The position numbers and the translations under genes were made by a program. From positions 1-35,595 of the forward strand of contig JAYREN010000010.1 of NCBI GenBank assembly GCA_041908845.1: a stretch of DNA of 35,595 nucleotides, given 5' to 3'. Under the pieces are notes generated by a model. It saw nothing but the letters and a program-made list of their open reading frames with translations, did no database searches and was not told where the DNA came from. Of this stretch, positions 14,384-22,248 are shown one piece after another. The number at the start of each line of letters is the position of its first letter. Position 1 is the first letter of the stretch. This DNA is from JAYREN01 sp041908845 (lineage in GTDB: Bacteria > Acidobacteriota > Holophagae > Holophagales > Holophagaceae).

Positions 14384-14451
14384 GAATCCCGCCCCCTCCG
14401 CCAACCTGTCCGCCCCGTGCAAGCGGGGCGAGCTACCTGGGGCGGAATTCG
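14384..14451 (+). repeat. 68-bp direct repeat, copy 2 (tRNA-Ser 3' end plus hairpin)
   Basis: This second copy of the 14218-14285 repeat contains the tRNA 3' end through CCA and the GCAA-capped hairpin (14411-14430). The one base change in the hairpin stem (C to T) leaves a G-T pair, so folding is kept. Directly before the copy is GGAGGGG (14378-14384), the exact 5' acceptor strand expected for this tRNA, so the copy may be what remains of the tRNA gene after an internal deletion. Confidence 0.85.
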
Positions 14452-14502
14452 CAATCCCTTCAACTTCAGTATTCTCAGAGCTGGGCTTAAAGGAGCTTCG
14501 GC

Positions 14503-15600
14503 ATGAGGCAGGTCGGTTTCATCGGGTGGCGGGGCATGGTGGGTTCGGTGCTCATAGCTCGGATGGTGGAAGAGAAAGACTTTGACGGCACCTTCCAGCC
14601 TGTCTATTTCTCCACCTCCCAGATCGGCGGTCAGGGCCCCGATGGTGGCGCGCTGCAGGACGCCTTCGACCTGGAGGCGCTCCGCGCCATGGATATCCTC
14701 GTCACCTGCCAAGGCGGTGATTACACCGGTGAAATTCATCCCAGGCTCCGGGCCAGCGGCTGGCAGGGGCTCTGGATCGATGCTGCCTCCACCCTGCGCA
14801 TGAAGGATGACGCTGTCATCGTGCTGGATCCCGTCAACCGCAGAGTGATCGATGAAGCGCTGGACAAGGGCGTGAAGGACTACATCGGCGGCAACTGCAC
14901 CGTGAGCCTGATGCTCATGGGCCTGGGCGGTCTCTTCGAGCAGGGCTGGGTGGAGTGGATGAGTTCCATGACCTACCAGGCCGCCAGCGGTGCAGGGGCC
15001 AAGAATATGCGGGAGCTGGTTCGCCAGATGGCCGCCATCGGCGCCATCGACTCAGCCTTGAAGGATGACAAGGGCGCCATCCTCGAACTGGATCGTGCCG
15101 TGAACTCCGTCATCCGGGGCGATGCCTTCCCCAATTCCAACTTTGGCGCGCCCCTCGCGGGCAGCCTCATTCCCTGGATCGACAAGGCCTGGGAAGGTGG
15201 CCAGACCAAGGAAGAGTGGAAGGGCCTGACTGAAACCAACAAGATCCTGGGCACCAAACGCCAGATCCCCGTGGACGGCATCTGTGTGCGTATCGGCGCC
15301 ATGCGCTGTCATAGCCAGGCCCTTACCATCAAGCTCACCGAGGACGTGCCCCTGGTCGAAGTCGAAGCCGCCATCCGGGCCCACAATCCCTGGGTGAAGG
15401 TGGTGGACAACACCAAGGAAGCCACCCTGAAGGAGCTCAGCCCCGCCGCCATCTCAGGCACACTCACGGTGCCCGTGGGGCGCCTACGTAAGATGAACCT
15501 GGGCCCCGAGTACCTCGCGGCCTTCACGGTTGGGGATCAGCTTTTATGGGGCGCTGCCGAGCCCATTCGCCGCATGTTGGGGATCGCCCTGGGGCGTTGA
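14503..15600 (+). CDS. asd: Aspartate-semialdehyde dehydrogenase
   Basis: This 365-residue enzyme reduces aspartyl-4-phosphate to aspartate semialdehyde with NADPH, at the branch to lysine/diaminopimelate, threonine and methionine. It is of the E. coli type. The N-terminal nucleotide-binding start is MRQVGFIGWRGMVGSVL, with STSQIGG following. The nucleophile is C132 in GGNCTVSLML, the catalytic base H270 in GAMRCHSQ, and RGDAFPNSNFGAPL lies between. AAAGGAG 6 nt before the ATG fixes the start. It is the first intact gene right of the tRNA scar and is typical core genome. No neighbour belongs to the same pathway. Confidence 0.96.
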   Translation: MRQVGFIGWRGMVGSVLIARMVEEKDFDGTFQPVYFSTSQIGGQGPDGGALQDAFDLEALRAMDILVTCQGGDYTGEIHPRLRASGWQGLWIDAASTLRMKDDAVIVLDPVNRRVIDEALDKGVKDYIGGNCTVSLMLMGLGGLFEQGWVEWMSSMTYQAASGAGAKNMRELVRQMAAIGAIDSALKDDKGAILELDRAVNSVIRGDAFPNSNFGAPLAGSLIPWIDKAWEGGQTKEEWKGLTETNKILGTKRQIPVDGICVRIGAMRCHSQALTIKLTEDVPLVEVEAAIRAHNPWVKVVDNTKEATLKELSPAAISGTLTVPVGRLRKMNLGPEYLAAFTVGDQLLWGAAEPIRRMLGIALGR

Positions 15601-15790
15601 TGCTTTTTGGGGATCGCGTTGAATCTATAGTCTGAGCTCAAGGCGACTAGGCGAAAACCGCCTGTAGGCCCTCATCCGTGCCTGAAATTTTCACGTATCG
15701 GTGACAGTCGTTTCGGAAACCGAACCCATCTTTGGGGCACCCAAGCTGTACCCAACAATCTCCATCACATCGCCTGGAAGGAGGGTTCCC

Positions 15791-16276
15791 ATGCCTCGTG
15801 GAACGCTCAAGTCGTCGTTGCTTCTCGTGGGCACCCTTGGGGCGGCCCGAACCCAGCCCATGCCCGAGCCCCCCTCCATGGCCCTGCGGAGCCCGATGGA
15901 TCTCGAAGGCATTATCCAGAGTGTTCATGCCTTCGGCGATGCCTGGTTCCGGGGGGATCAGGCGGCCCTGGAGGCATGCCTCCATCCCGATCTGGTGTCG
16001 CGGGTGCTGGAAGCAGGCCAGAAAGGGGCGGCGCCTCTCCGCCTGGGGAGAGCCTCCACGCTGATGGAGCAGCTGGGAGCTCCGGCTCACTGGGGACCTC
16101 GAACGATCCCCTCCCAGCGACGGCAGGAAGTCACGGTGCTGGATGCCCGGGGTCACTCGGCCAGTGTCCGGGCCACCCTGGGGGAATGGGTGGCCTACAT
16201 CCATTTGGTGGCCTTGGATGGGCGATGGGCCGTTGTCAATGTCCTCTGGGAGTGGGGCAAGCCGCGGGGTGCCTGA
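15791..16276 (+). CDS. NTF2-like (putative lumazine-binding type) small protein
   Basis: This 161-residue protein starts behind GGAAGGAGGG at an ATG (MPRGTLKSSLLLVG); a hydrophobic stretch of ~15 residues may be a weak signal peptide. Residues ~38-160 follow the NTF2-like cone fold of small SnoaL/DUF4440-like proteins: IIQSVHAFGDAWFRGDQAALEACLHPD, then RRQEVTVLDARGHSASVRATL and GEWVAYIHLVALDGRWAVVNVLW. Relatives vary from enzymes to binding proteins, so no substrate is proposed. It stands alone and converges on the sulfurtransferase gene with adjoining stops. Confidence 0.75.
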   Translation: MPRGTLKSSLLLVGTLGAARTQPMPEPPSMALRSPMDLEGIIQSVHAFGDAWFRGDQAALEACLHPDLVSRVLEAGQKGAAPLRLGRASTLMEQLGAPAHWGPRTIPSQRRQEVTVLDARGHSASVRATLGEWVAYIHLVALDGRWAVVNVLWEWGKPRGA

Positions 16277-17107
16277 TCAACGCAGGGGATTTCCACTCCG
16301 ACACCACTCGCTGTAGGAACCCATGTAGACCGCGGCGCCGGGGAGGCCCGCCAGTTCAAGGGCCAGCAAGGTGTGGCAGGCGGTGACGCCGCTTCCGCAA
16401 TGAACGGCCAGATGATCCGCGGGGGTTTCCTTGAGCAGGTTCAGGTACATCTCGCGGAGTTCTGTGGCTGTCTTGAAACGGCCCTGGGCATCCAGGTTCT
16501 CGGCCCAGGGCAGGTTCACACTGCCGGGGATGCGGCCAGGCACGGGATCGAAGGGCTCCACCTCACCACGCCACCGCTCGACTGCCCGCACATCCAGCAG
16601 CTTCCACTGGGGATCTTCCCGGAGGCGGGTGACGGTGGTGAGGTCCACCTGGGGCAGGGCCCAGGCTTCCATGGGGTAGGGGGGCGTCGGTGTGGCAATC
16701 GTGAGCGCATCCGTCAGGGGGCGGCCCGCCTCCTGGGCGGCCTTGAGGCCCCCATCCAGGACCACGACTCGGGTGTGTCCCGAGGCCCGCAGCATCCACC
16801 AGAGTCGGGCCGCACCATTGCCCCCGGAGGCGTTGTCGTAGGCCACCACCAGGGCCTGGGGGGTGATGCCCCAGGCACCGAGCTGTTCCGACCAGCGATG
16901 CGGCTCGGGCAGGGGGTGGCGCCCGCCCTTGGCCGGGTCGAAACCGGGTTCATAGGCGGAGCTGAGAAAACGGTCGAGGTCGGCGTGCAGGGCACCTGCC
17001 AGGTGGCCGGAGGCGAAGGCCTCTGGTCCTGGGCGGCAGTCCAGGAGGACGGGCGTCGGGGTAAGGTGGGCGAGGCTTTCGGGAACTAGCAGGAGGTGGG
17101 CAGACAT
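16277..17107 (-). CDS. Sulfurtransferase with two rhodanese domains (SseA/TST-like)
   Basis: The protein has 276 residues and two rhodanese domains. The first (~8-130, starting VLLDCRPGPEAFASGHLAGA) is the inactive structural half and includes VVAYDNASGGNGAARLWW. The second (~165-275) carries LLDVRAVERWRGEVEPFDPVPGRIPG and the active loop CGSGVTAC with catalytic C237. The CGSGVT loop is the type seen in mercaptopyruvate sulfurtransferases (E. coli SseA) rather than the CRKGVT of classical rhodaneses. The start at 17107 is preferred over 17125 because AGGATAC lies just upstream. It is probably a cytoplasmic sulfur-transfer enzyme. Confidence 0.9.
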   Translation of the reverse strand: MSAHLLLVPESLAHLTPTPVLLDCRPGPEAFASGHLAGALHADLDRFLSSAYEPGFDPAKGGRHPLPEPHRWSEQLGAWGITPQALVVAYDNASGGNGAARLWWMLRASGHTRVVVLDGGLKAAQEAGRPLTDALTIATPTPPYPMEAWALPQVDLTTVTRLREDPQWKLLDVRAVERWRGEVEPFDPVPGRIPGSVNLPWAENLDAQGRFKTATELREMYLNLLKETPADHLAVHCGSGVTACHTLLALELAGLPGAAVYMGSYSEWCRSGNPLR

Positions 17108-17136
17108 GCCAGTATCCTGGCACAAGGAGGTCGCCC

Positions 17137-17658
17137 ATGAACGACGTTCGTCGATACCTGACTTTGGTCCTCACGGGTGCCCTGGTTCTGGGGTGCGACT
17201 TTGGTGGCAGTGAGAAGGGGCCGGTGGCCGCGTCCTCCCGCAAGGCGGTGGACACGGTGACATTCCTGGATGCCTCTGGCGCCAAGCGCAGTCTGGCGGA
17301 ATTCAGCGGCAAGGTCGTGGTGGTGGATGTCTGGGCCACCTGGTGTCCTCCCTGCCGGGCCAGTCTGCCGGAGATTGGTGCCCTGCAGAAGCGGGGTGGC
17401 GAGGCCTTTGTGGTGTTGCCCATCTCTGTGGATCGGGGCGGCTGGGGCGACGTGGATCCCTTCCTGAAGGCCAACCCTCCGTTCGGCATCGAGGCCTTCC
17501 TGCCTGCGGATTCTGAGGCTCTCAAACCCTTTGGCGCGATCTCGGGCATTCCCACCACCCTGGTCGTGGATCGCCAGGGACGGCTGCGGGAGCGATGGAG
17601 CGGCTACTATCCGGGACGCACGGAAAAGGCCCTGGAGGAAGCGCTCCAGGAGTCCTGA
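17137..17658 (+). CDS. TlpA/ResA-like thioredoxin-fold lipoprotein
   Basis: This 173-residue exported protein has a lipoprotein signal (LVLTGALVLGC, lipidated C20) and a thioredoxin fold with WCPPC (W69-C70-P-P-C73) in the VVVDVWATWCPPC context. The cis-Pro loop is GIPTTLVVDRQG near residue 147. Proteins of this type reduce or oxidise disulfides outside the cytoplasm, often in cytochrome c maturation, but no such genes are nearby. A ribosome binding site (AAGGAGG) lies 8 nt before the ATG. It is divergent from the sulfurtransferase gene, with starts only 29 bp apart, so the promoters are interleaved. Confidence 0.9.
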   Translation: MNDVRRYLTLVLTGALVLGCDFGGSEKGPVAASSRKAVDTVTFLDASGAKRSLAEFSGKVVVVDVWATWCPPCRASLPEIGALQKRGGEAFVVLPISVDRGGWGDVDPFLKANPPFGIEAFLPADSEALKPFGAISGIPTTLVVDRQGRLRERWSGYYPGRTEKALEEALQES

Positions 17659-17739
17659 ATCCTGGACAAATAAAGGTGGAAGGGCGAGGCTGGCTGCACT
17701 AGATTTTCCTCATCCTCTCTCGAGGCCAGGAGTGTGCCG

Positions 17740-19515
17740 ATGGCTCAATCGAAGCTCCAGAGGCTGTTGTCGCCTCGCGTGATCCTGGCTCTGTTTCTGC
17801 TCACGACTCTGGCACTGCTCTGGTTCCTGCTGATGGCCCAGGAGGCCACCCGGGGGCTTCTTGCTGGCCTGGGGGTGCTCATGGGGGCCTTTGGGCTCCT
17901 GCTCTTCAATCGGATGTCCTCCCACACGCGGGCGGCGAACCGGGCCCTGGAGCATGGCGAAGACTACATCGAACGCGTGGCCGACCTTTCCCAGGACATC
18001 CACTCGATCATCAATGTGGATACTCAGACCTACGTGTACATGAACCAGGCTGTGGAGCGGCTCCTGGGATACACTCCCCAGGAGTTGATCCAGGGTGGAA
18101 CCGCCTTCTTCCTGGAACTGGTCCACCCCGATGATCGTCGGCTGGTTTCTCGTCAGTGGGAGCGGCTTTTGGAGCACGGTTCGACGCCTCCAGCCTCCCG
18201 GAATCAAGAAGTGACCCAGGAAGAGGTCTACCGGATCCGGAACAAGTGGATGGAGTACCGCTGGTTCCGCAGTCGCCGGGTGGTATTCGCCCGCCACGAC
18301 GACGGCAGGCCGTGGGAGATCCTCGCCGTGGTCCATGACATCACCGAGCAGCGCTCGTACGAGGCGGCCCTGGTGCATACTCACGAATTCGAGAGTCTGG
18401 GGCTGCTGGCGCGGCGTCTGGCCCACGACCTCAACAACATCCTGATGGGAATTCAAGGGCATACGGATCTCGGGCTGGAAACCCGAGACACCACCAGACA
18501 TTTAGAGCTGTTTGGCAAGATCGGGGAGAGCACTGAGCGGGCCTCCAAGCTGTGTCGCCAGATGCTCGCCTACGCTGGGCGGGGCCGGGTGCAGATCATC
18601 CGACATCAGCTCAATGACAGCATCCGGGAGGGGCTCCCCCTGGTGGAAAACCTCCTGCAGGAGAACGTCAACCTGGTGCTGGAGCTGGAGAACGATCTGC
18701 CAAGGATCAACGCGGATCCCAACCAGGTCCGCTACGCCATGCTCAACCTAGTGGTCAACGCCATGGAGTCAATGGGAGCCCAAGATGGGGAAATCTCCAT
18801 CAGCACTACCCTGAAACACCTGGACGGTCGGGATGCCAATTTGCCGCAGACGCTCCTCGGAGACTACGTCTGCCTGGAAGTCAGGGACACGGGGCAGGGG
18901 ATGTCCGAGGAGACTCTAAGCGGGATCTTTGACCCTTTCTTCAGTACCAAGCACCCCGGGCGGGGGCTTGGCATGCTGACAGTGCAGGGGATCGCACGAG
19001 AGCACCAGGGAGCCCTGCAGGCCGAAAGTCATCCGGGGAAGGGTTCCACCTTCTGCCTCTACTTCCCCATTGCGGAAAAGGAACCGGAAACCATCGACCC
19101 CAGCGATGAGGCCACGCCGGTGGTTGGCGGTCCCGGCCTGATCCTGCTGGTGGATGACGAGCCGGTCATCCGCTCGATTCTCCGTCAGGGCCTGGAACAG
19201 GCGGGGTTCAAGGTCATCGAGGCGGCCGACGGCGTGGAGGGGTTCGGCGCCTTTGTGCGTCACCGCTCATCGATTCGCATGGTTCTGCTGGACCTCACCA
19301 TGCCCCGCATGAGTGGGGACGAGGTTTTCGCCGAAATCCAGCGGTTGGCTCCTGAGGTGCCCGTGGTGCTCATGAGCGGGTACAGCCAGCAGGAAGTCAC
19401 CGCGGCCCTTCAGGGCAAGGGACTCGCGGGCTTCCTGTCCAAGCCCTGCAGCGTGCGAGAAGCCCTCGCGGTCGTTCATCGCGTTCTGGGGCATCCCATC
19501 ACAACCAAACCCTGA
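17740..19515 (+). CDS. Hybrid sensor histidine kinase with PAS and C-terminal receiver domain
   Basis: The protein has 591 residues. Two close TM helices (~14-32 and ~39-57) leave almost no periplasmic loop, so the signal is probably cytoplasmic or in the membrane. A PAS domain spans ~80-210 (MNQAVERLLGYTPQELI, LVHPDDRR, AVVHDITEQ). The phosphoacceptor helix has H229 in LARRLAHDLNNILMGIQGH. The ATP-binding domain has N-box NLVVNAMES, DTGQGM, FDPFFSTK and GRGLGMLTVQG. A receiver (~465-585) has D518 in LLDLTMPRMSG and the KP lysine in FLSKPC. The start at 17740 has AGGAG 7 nt upstream; GTG 17734 is too close. No response regulator lies beside it, so the target is unknown. Confidence 0.93.
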   Translation: MAQSKLQRLLSPRVILALFLLTTLALLWFLLMAQEATRGLLAGLGVLMGAFGLLLFNRMSSHTRAANRALEHGEDYIERVADLSQDIHSIINVDTQTYVYMNQAVERLLGYTPQELIQGGTAFFLELVHPDDRRLVSRQWERLLEHGSTPPASRNQEVTQEEVYRIRNKWMEYRWFRSRRVVFARHDDGRPWEILAVVHDITEQRSYEAALVHTHEFESLGLLARRLAHDLNNILMGIQGHTDLGLETRDTTRHLELFGKIGESTERASKLCRQMLAYAGRGRVQIIRHQLNDSIREGLPLVENLLQENVNLVLELENDLPRINADPNQVRYAMLNLVVNAMESMGAQDGEISISTTLKHLDGRDANLPQTLLGDYVCLEVRDTGQGMSEETLSGIFDPFFSTKHPGRGLGMLTVQGIAREHQGALQAESHPGKGSTFCLYFPIAEKEPETIDPSDEATPVVGGPGLILLVDDEPVIRSILRQGLEQAGFKVIEAADGVEGFGAFVRHRSSIRMVLLDLTMPRMSGDEVFAEIQRLAPEVPVVLMSGYSQQEVTAALQGKGLAGFLSKPCSVREALAVVHRVLGHPITTKP

Positions 19516-19561
19516 TGGGCAGCCTCGGCGCAACCAATCGGCTTGATCACAAGGCGGAACG

Positions 19562-20074
19562 ATGAGGATGGAGCGAAAATTCGTTTGGGCGGGATCGGTG
19601 GTGCTTCTCCTGGGGTGCGGAAGGGAACAGCCGGTCCCGGTGAAGGATCCCCAAATGGGTATCTCCGTCGTCTTTCCAGGTCAACCCTCCAGGGTGCGCT
19701 ATTCGGAGCCCTCGCCCTTCGGCTCCCTGGAGTGGTATGGCCAGGCCTACCGCCCCGCGGGACGCATGGATACGACCTTTCAGACGGATGTGGCCAATCT
19801 GCCCGAGGGGAGCCGGGGGGGAACCACGCCCGGGGAAGTCCTGGAGACTTACCAACGCTGGCTGCTTCAGCGGTTCGGCAAGGTCGACCGCGAGGATCTT
19901 CTTGTGGATAAGGGGCCGGGGTTCCGCTACCAGGTTGTCAGCCCCATGGGCACACACCTCCAGGGCGTCCTGGTGGTGCGGCGCGGGCGGCTGCACAGGG
20001 CCGAGGCCAGCACCTCGAAACGGGAGGATCCGCGGGCGAAGGCCTTCCTCGAAGGGTTTGAGGTTCTGCCCTAG
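19562..20074 (+). CDS. Hypothetical lipoprotein
   Basis: This 170-residue protein has a lipoprotein signal (FVWAGSVVLLLGC, C19). The rest is a single small domain: MGISVVFPGQPSRVRY, then SLEWYGQAYRPAGRM, LETYQRWLLQRFGKVD and a β-rich end (FRYQVVSPMGTHLQGVLVVRRGRLHRAEA). The VFPGQPSRV start resembles a motif common in short secreted proteins of unknown role. Its TAG stop lies in a CTAG shared with the convergent HAD gene. No function is proposed. Confidence 0.75.
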   Translation: MRMERKFVWAGSVVLLLGCGREQPVPVKDPQMGISVVFPGQPSRVRYSEPSPFGSLEWYGQAYRPAGRMDTTFQTDVANLPEGSRGGTTPGEVLETYQRWLLQRFGKVDREDLLVDKGPGFRYQVVSPMGTHLQGVLVVRRGRLHRAEASTSKREDPRAKAFLEGFEVLP

Positions 20075-20686
20075 CGAAGCAACCTCTCCACGGCCCCCAC
20101 CAGCTGGTCGGCTTCTGCGACCTCGCTGAGGCTGGGATGATCTCCGGGTACCGCTTCGCCCACCGCCAGGAATGGGACGCCGGCCTGCGCGGCGGCATCG
20201 CGGTCATGGGGCCGGTCGCCCACGTATAGGTGCGGACCCGCGCAGCCCTCCAGGGCCTTGCGGATGAGGCCCACGCGATCCAGGTTAGGCAGGCTACCCA
20301 GGCGCGGGACGCGATCATCCACGCCCAGCAGGCGAGCCTTGAAATCCAGCACCCGAGGCGTGTTGCCGGAAACCAGCCAGACCCGGTGGCCTGCCTCCAC
20401 GAGTCGTCCCATCCCGGACAGGGCTGCGTCCTTCTGGGTGGAAGGCCGCCTGGAAGCGGGCCAGGCAGGCACGATCATAGGTCTCGTAGTCGGCGATGCC
20501 CAGGGGCGTGCCAAAGCGCAGGCGATGCATCTCGTCCACGATCTCCCAGTCCGTGGAGCCTGCGCAGGCCTGGAGTTCTGCGGAACTGGGCTCCTGGCCC
20601 CACAGCTCGCCCAGGGCCTGCCGCAGCAACAGGTACCCGCCGCCGAAGCTGCCGAGGGTGCCGTCGAGGTCGAAACAGAGTGGCAT
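20071..20686 (-). pseudogene. HAD-family phosphatase with a frameshift
   Basis: Two leftward frames together make one HAD hydrolase. The first (from 20686) has motif I FDLDGTLGSFGGG and a helical cap region ending YDRACLARFQAAF. The second (to 20071) has motif II WLVSGNTPRVL, the motif III lysine region and motif IV GDRPHDRDAAAQAGVPFLAVG. The frame changes by one base near 20435-20450 with no long homopolymer there. Joined, they would give about 204 residues, the normal size for a phosphoglycolate-phosphatase-like enzyme. It is either a young pseudogene or a sequencing error; both halves keep every key motif, which favours a recent event or error. Confidence 0.75.
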
Positions 20687-20765
20687 CTCGTGATCTTATC
20701 CCGGATTTCTGCACCTACACTGGATCCAGAGTCTGTGCGGTTCTTCTGTCCTGAGTGAGCTTGAC

Positions 20766-21383
20766 ATGCGTTTCCTGCGTTCTGCCTGTCTATCCATCCT
20801 GTCCATCGGGCTCACGGCCTCGGAGTCGCCCCAGGGCACGGGGGTGCTGACCTACCGAGTGAAGCTGCGGATGCAGGGAGAGTCGCAAGCCATCGAGACC
20901 CGATTCTCGCTGGTGCCCCTGCCCGTGGCGGTCACGGCGAACCGGGTGAAGAAATCGCGCATGGGTTCCTGGCGGCTGGAGGCGCACCAGCCCAAGGACG
21001 GCGCCTACTCCCAGGCCCTGGTCCTGGCCAGGGTGGAGCGCATGCTCTATTTCTCGGGCCCCACGGCGGAAACGGTGCCCCAGTCGATGGTCGTGCGGTA
21101 CGGCGAACGGCCCTGTCGCGTGTGGTCCACGACGATTCCCGCAGGCGTTCACGCTCATGCTTACCTGGCGGAAGTCGCACCGGGCCTTCTCGCCCTCAGC
21201 TATTTCAGCGGCAGCTTTGCCGGCGGGGATGTGGCCTCCCTGGAAATCCAGCTCGATACCTTTCATCTGAATGCAGGGACAGCGCCCTCCGCCGATGGAA
21301 CGGTGCTACTCCAGACCCTTCGCCGATTGGCGGCAGCGCCCGCGGGGCCCCTGGAGGATGGCGGCGCCCAGGTGGTCGAGTAG
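20766..21383 (+). CDS. Hypothetical exported protein
   Basis: This 205-residue protein has an N-terminal signal-like stretch (MRFLRSACLSILSIGLTASES). The rest looks β-rich: GVLTYRVKLRMQGESQAIETRFSL, a middle part with MLYFSGPTAETVPQ, and ALSYFSGSFAGGDVASLEIQ. No known motif is recognised. It is divergent from the HAD gene and converges with the next exported protein, their stops being 2 bp apart. Confidence 0.65.
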   Translation: MRFLRSACLSILSIGLTASESPQGTGVLTYRVKLRMQGESQAIETRFSLVPLPVAVTANRVKKSRMGSWRLEAHQPKDGAYSQALVLARVERMLYFSGPTAETVPQSMVVRYGERPCRVWSTTIPAGVHAHAYLAEVAPGLLALSYFSGSFAGGDVASLEIQLDTFHLNAGTAPSADGTVLLQTLRRLAAAPAGPLEDGGAQVVE

Positions 21384-21385
21384 GG

Positions 21386-22126
21386 TCAATTCAGGCTCAG
21401 GCTCATCACGGTCTTCGACTGCCCCTTTTCACCACCCCCGGACCCACTGCTTTCCTGGGCATGGCGCAGTACCACCAGGCGGTTGCCCGCGCGGGTGAAT
21501 TCGAAGGCCTCCTTCTGGTGCTGCTCGAAGCTGATGACGAGCAGGGCGCGGCCTTTCATGCGGACATCGGTCTCGGCGGCCAAGGGCAGGCCCTCGGCGC
21601 TCACCCAGACCTTCGCGGTTGCTTCCATCTCCTTGATGTATTTCCGTTCCTGCTGACCCAGCTTCGGGTTCACTTTGAGTTGAAGGAGCTTGGCCGGCTT
21701 GCCCTGCCAGGTTTCGGCCCTTTCTGCGACCAGTTGGGATTGATCGAGGGTGCGAAGCAGTTCCTCGGCGCCGTTCAGGTAGTCGCTCACCTCCAGGGCC
21801 TTGAGGCCTTCGAGGGCGCGCCGGGTGGGGGTCTTTTTCTCGGGGTCCAGGGCCTTGGCCTTGGCCTCCTGGGCCGCGGTCTGGAGGGTGCTCCGGCTCC
21901 AGGCCATCCGGAGGCCCTGGGGGCCATCTTCCACCTGAGTCGTGGCCCGACCCTCGGTGATGACGGGCTTCTTCTCATCGCCCTGGCGGCTCCAGAATTG
22001 ATACTCCACGCTTGCCTTTACGGGGTCCGCGCCATGGAGCTTCGGCAAAAGTCCTTTCAGGTCGCTCAGGGTATCGGCCTGCATGAGCGAGCCCAGCAGG
22101 AGAAAGGAAAGCAGACGAAGGTGCAT
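21386..22126 (-). CDS. Hypothetical exported protein
   Basis: This 246-residue protein has a signal peptide (MHLRLLSFLLLGSLMQA). The mature part starts DTLSDLKGLLPKLHGADPVKASVEYQFWSR, a length and pattern like the β-sheet lipid-handling exported proteins (LolA-like outline). It continues with charged helices and a β-rich end (AKVWVSAEGLPLAAETDV, RALLVISFEQHQ). The LolA-like impression is weak, so it is left unnamed. It is divergent from purF with 122 bp between starts. Confidence 0.7.
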   Translation of the reverse strand: MHLRLLSFLLLGSLMQADTLSDLKGLLPKLHGADPVKASVEYQFWSRQGDEKKPVITEGRATTQVEDGPQGLRMAWSRSTLQTAAQEAKAKALDPEKKTPTRRALEGLKALEVSDYLNGAEELLRTLDQSQLVAERAETWQGKPAKLLQLKVNPKLGQQERKYIKEMEATAKVWVSAEGLPLAAETDVRMKGRALLVISFEQHQKEAFEFTRAGNRLVVLRHAQESSGSGGGEKGQSKTVMSLSLN

Positions 22127-22208
22127 GGGGGCTCCAGTCGAGTCAGGAGTGCCTCGGAGCCGTGCGAGGTTCGAGTGCCATTCTTGGCTCCAAGATCAAG
22201 ACTACGGT

Positions 22209-22231
22209 GCCCTCCGAGGGCGGTTTACAAT
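22209..22231 (+). promoter_or_regulatory. Putative purF promoter region with palindrome
   Basis: GCCCTCCGAGGGC (22209-22221) is a palindrome with 6-bp arms; TACAAT at 22226-22231 is a good -10 box, 17 bp before the purF ATG. No convincing -35 is seen. If used, transcription would begin only some 10 bases before the ATG, with the GGAGG ribosome binding site at the extreme 5' end. The palindrome could bind a purine regulator; this is a guess. Confidence 0.35.
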
Positions 22232-22248
22232 GACCCTTTGGAGGTCCG

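Noticed and set aside
13742..14500. CRISPR array or integron attC array in the repeat region
   Set aside because: There are only two copies of a 68-bp unit tied to a tRNA end, with a long spacer and no cas or integron integrase gene.
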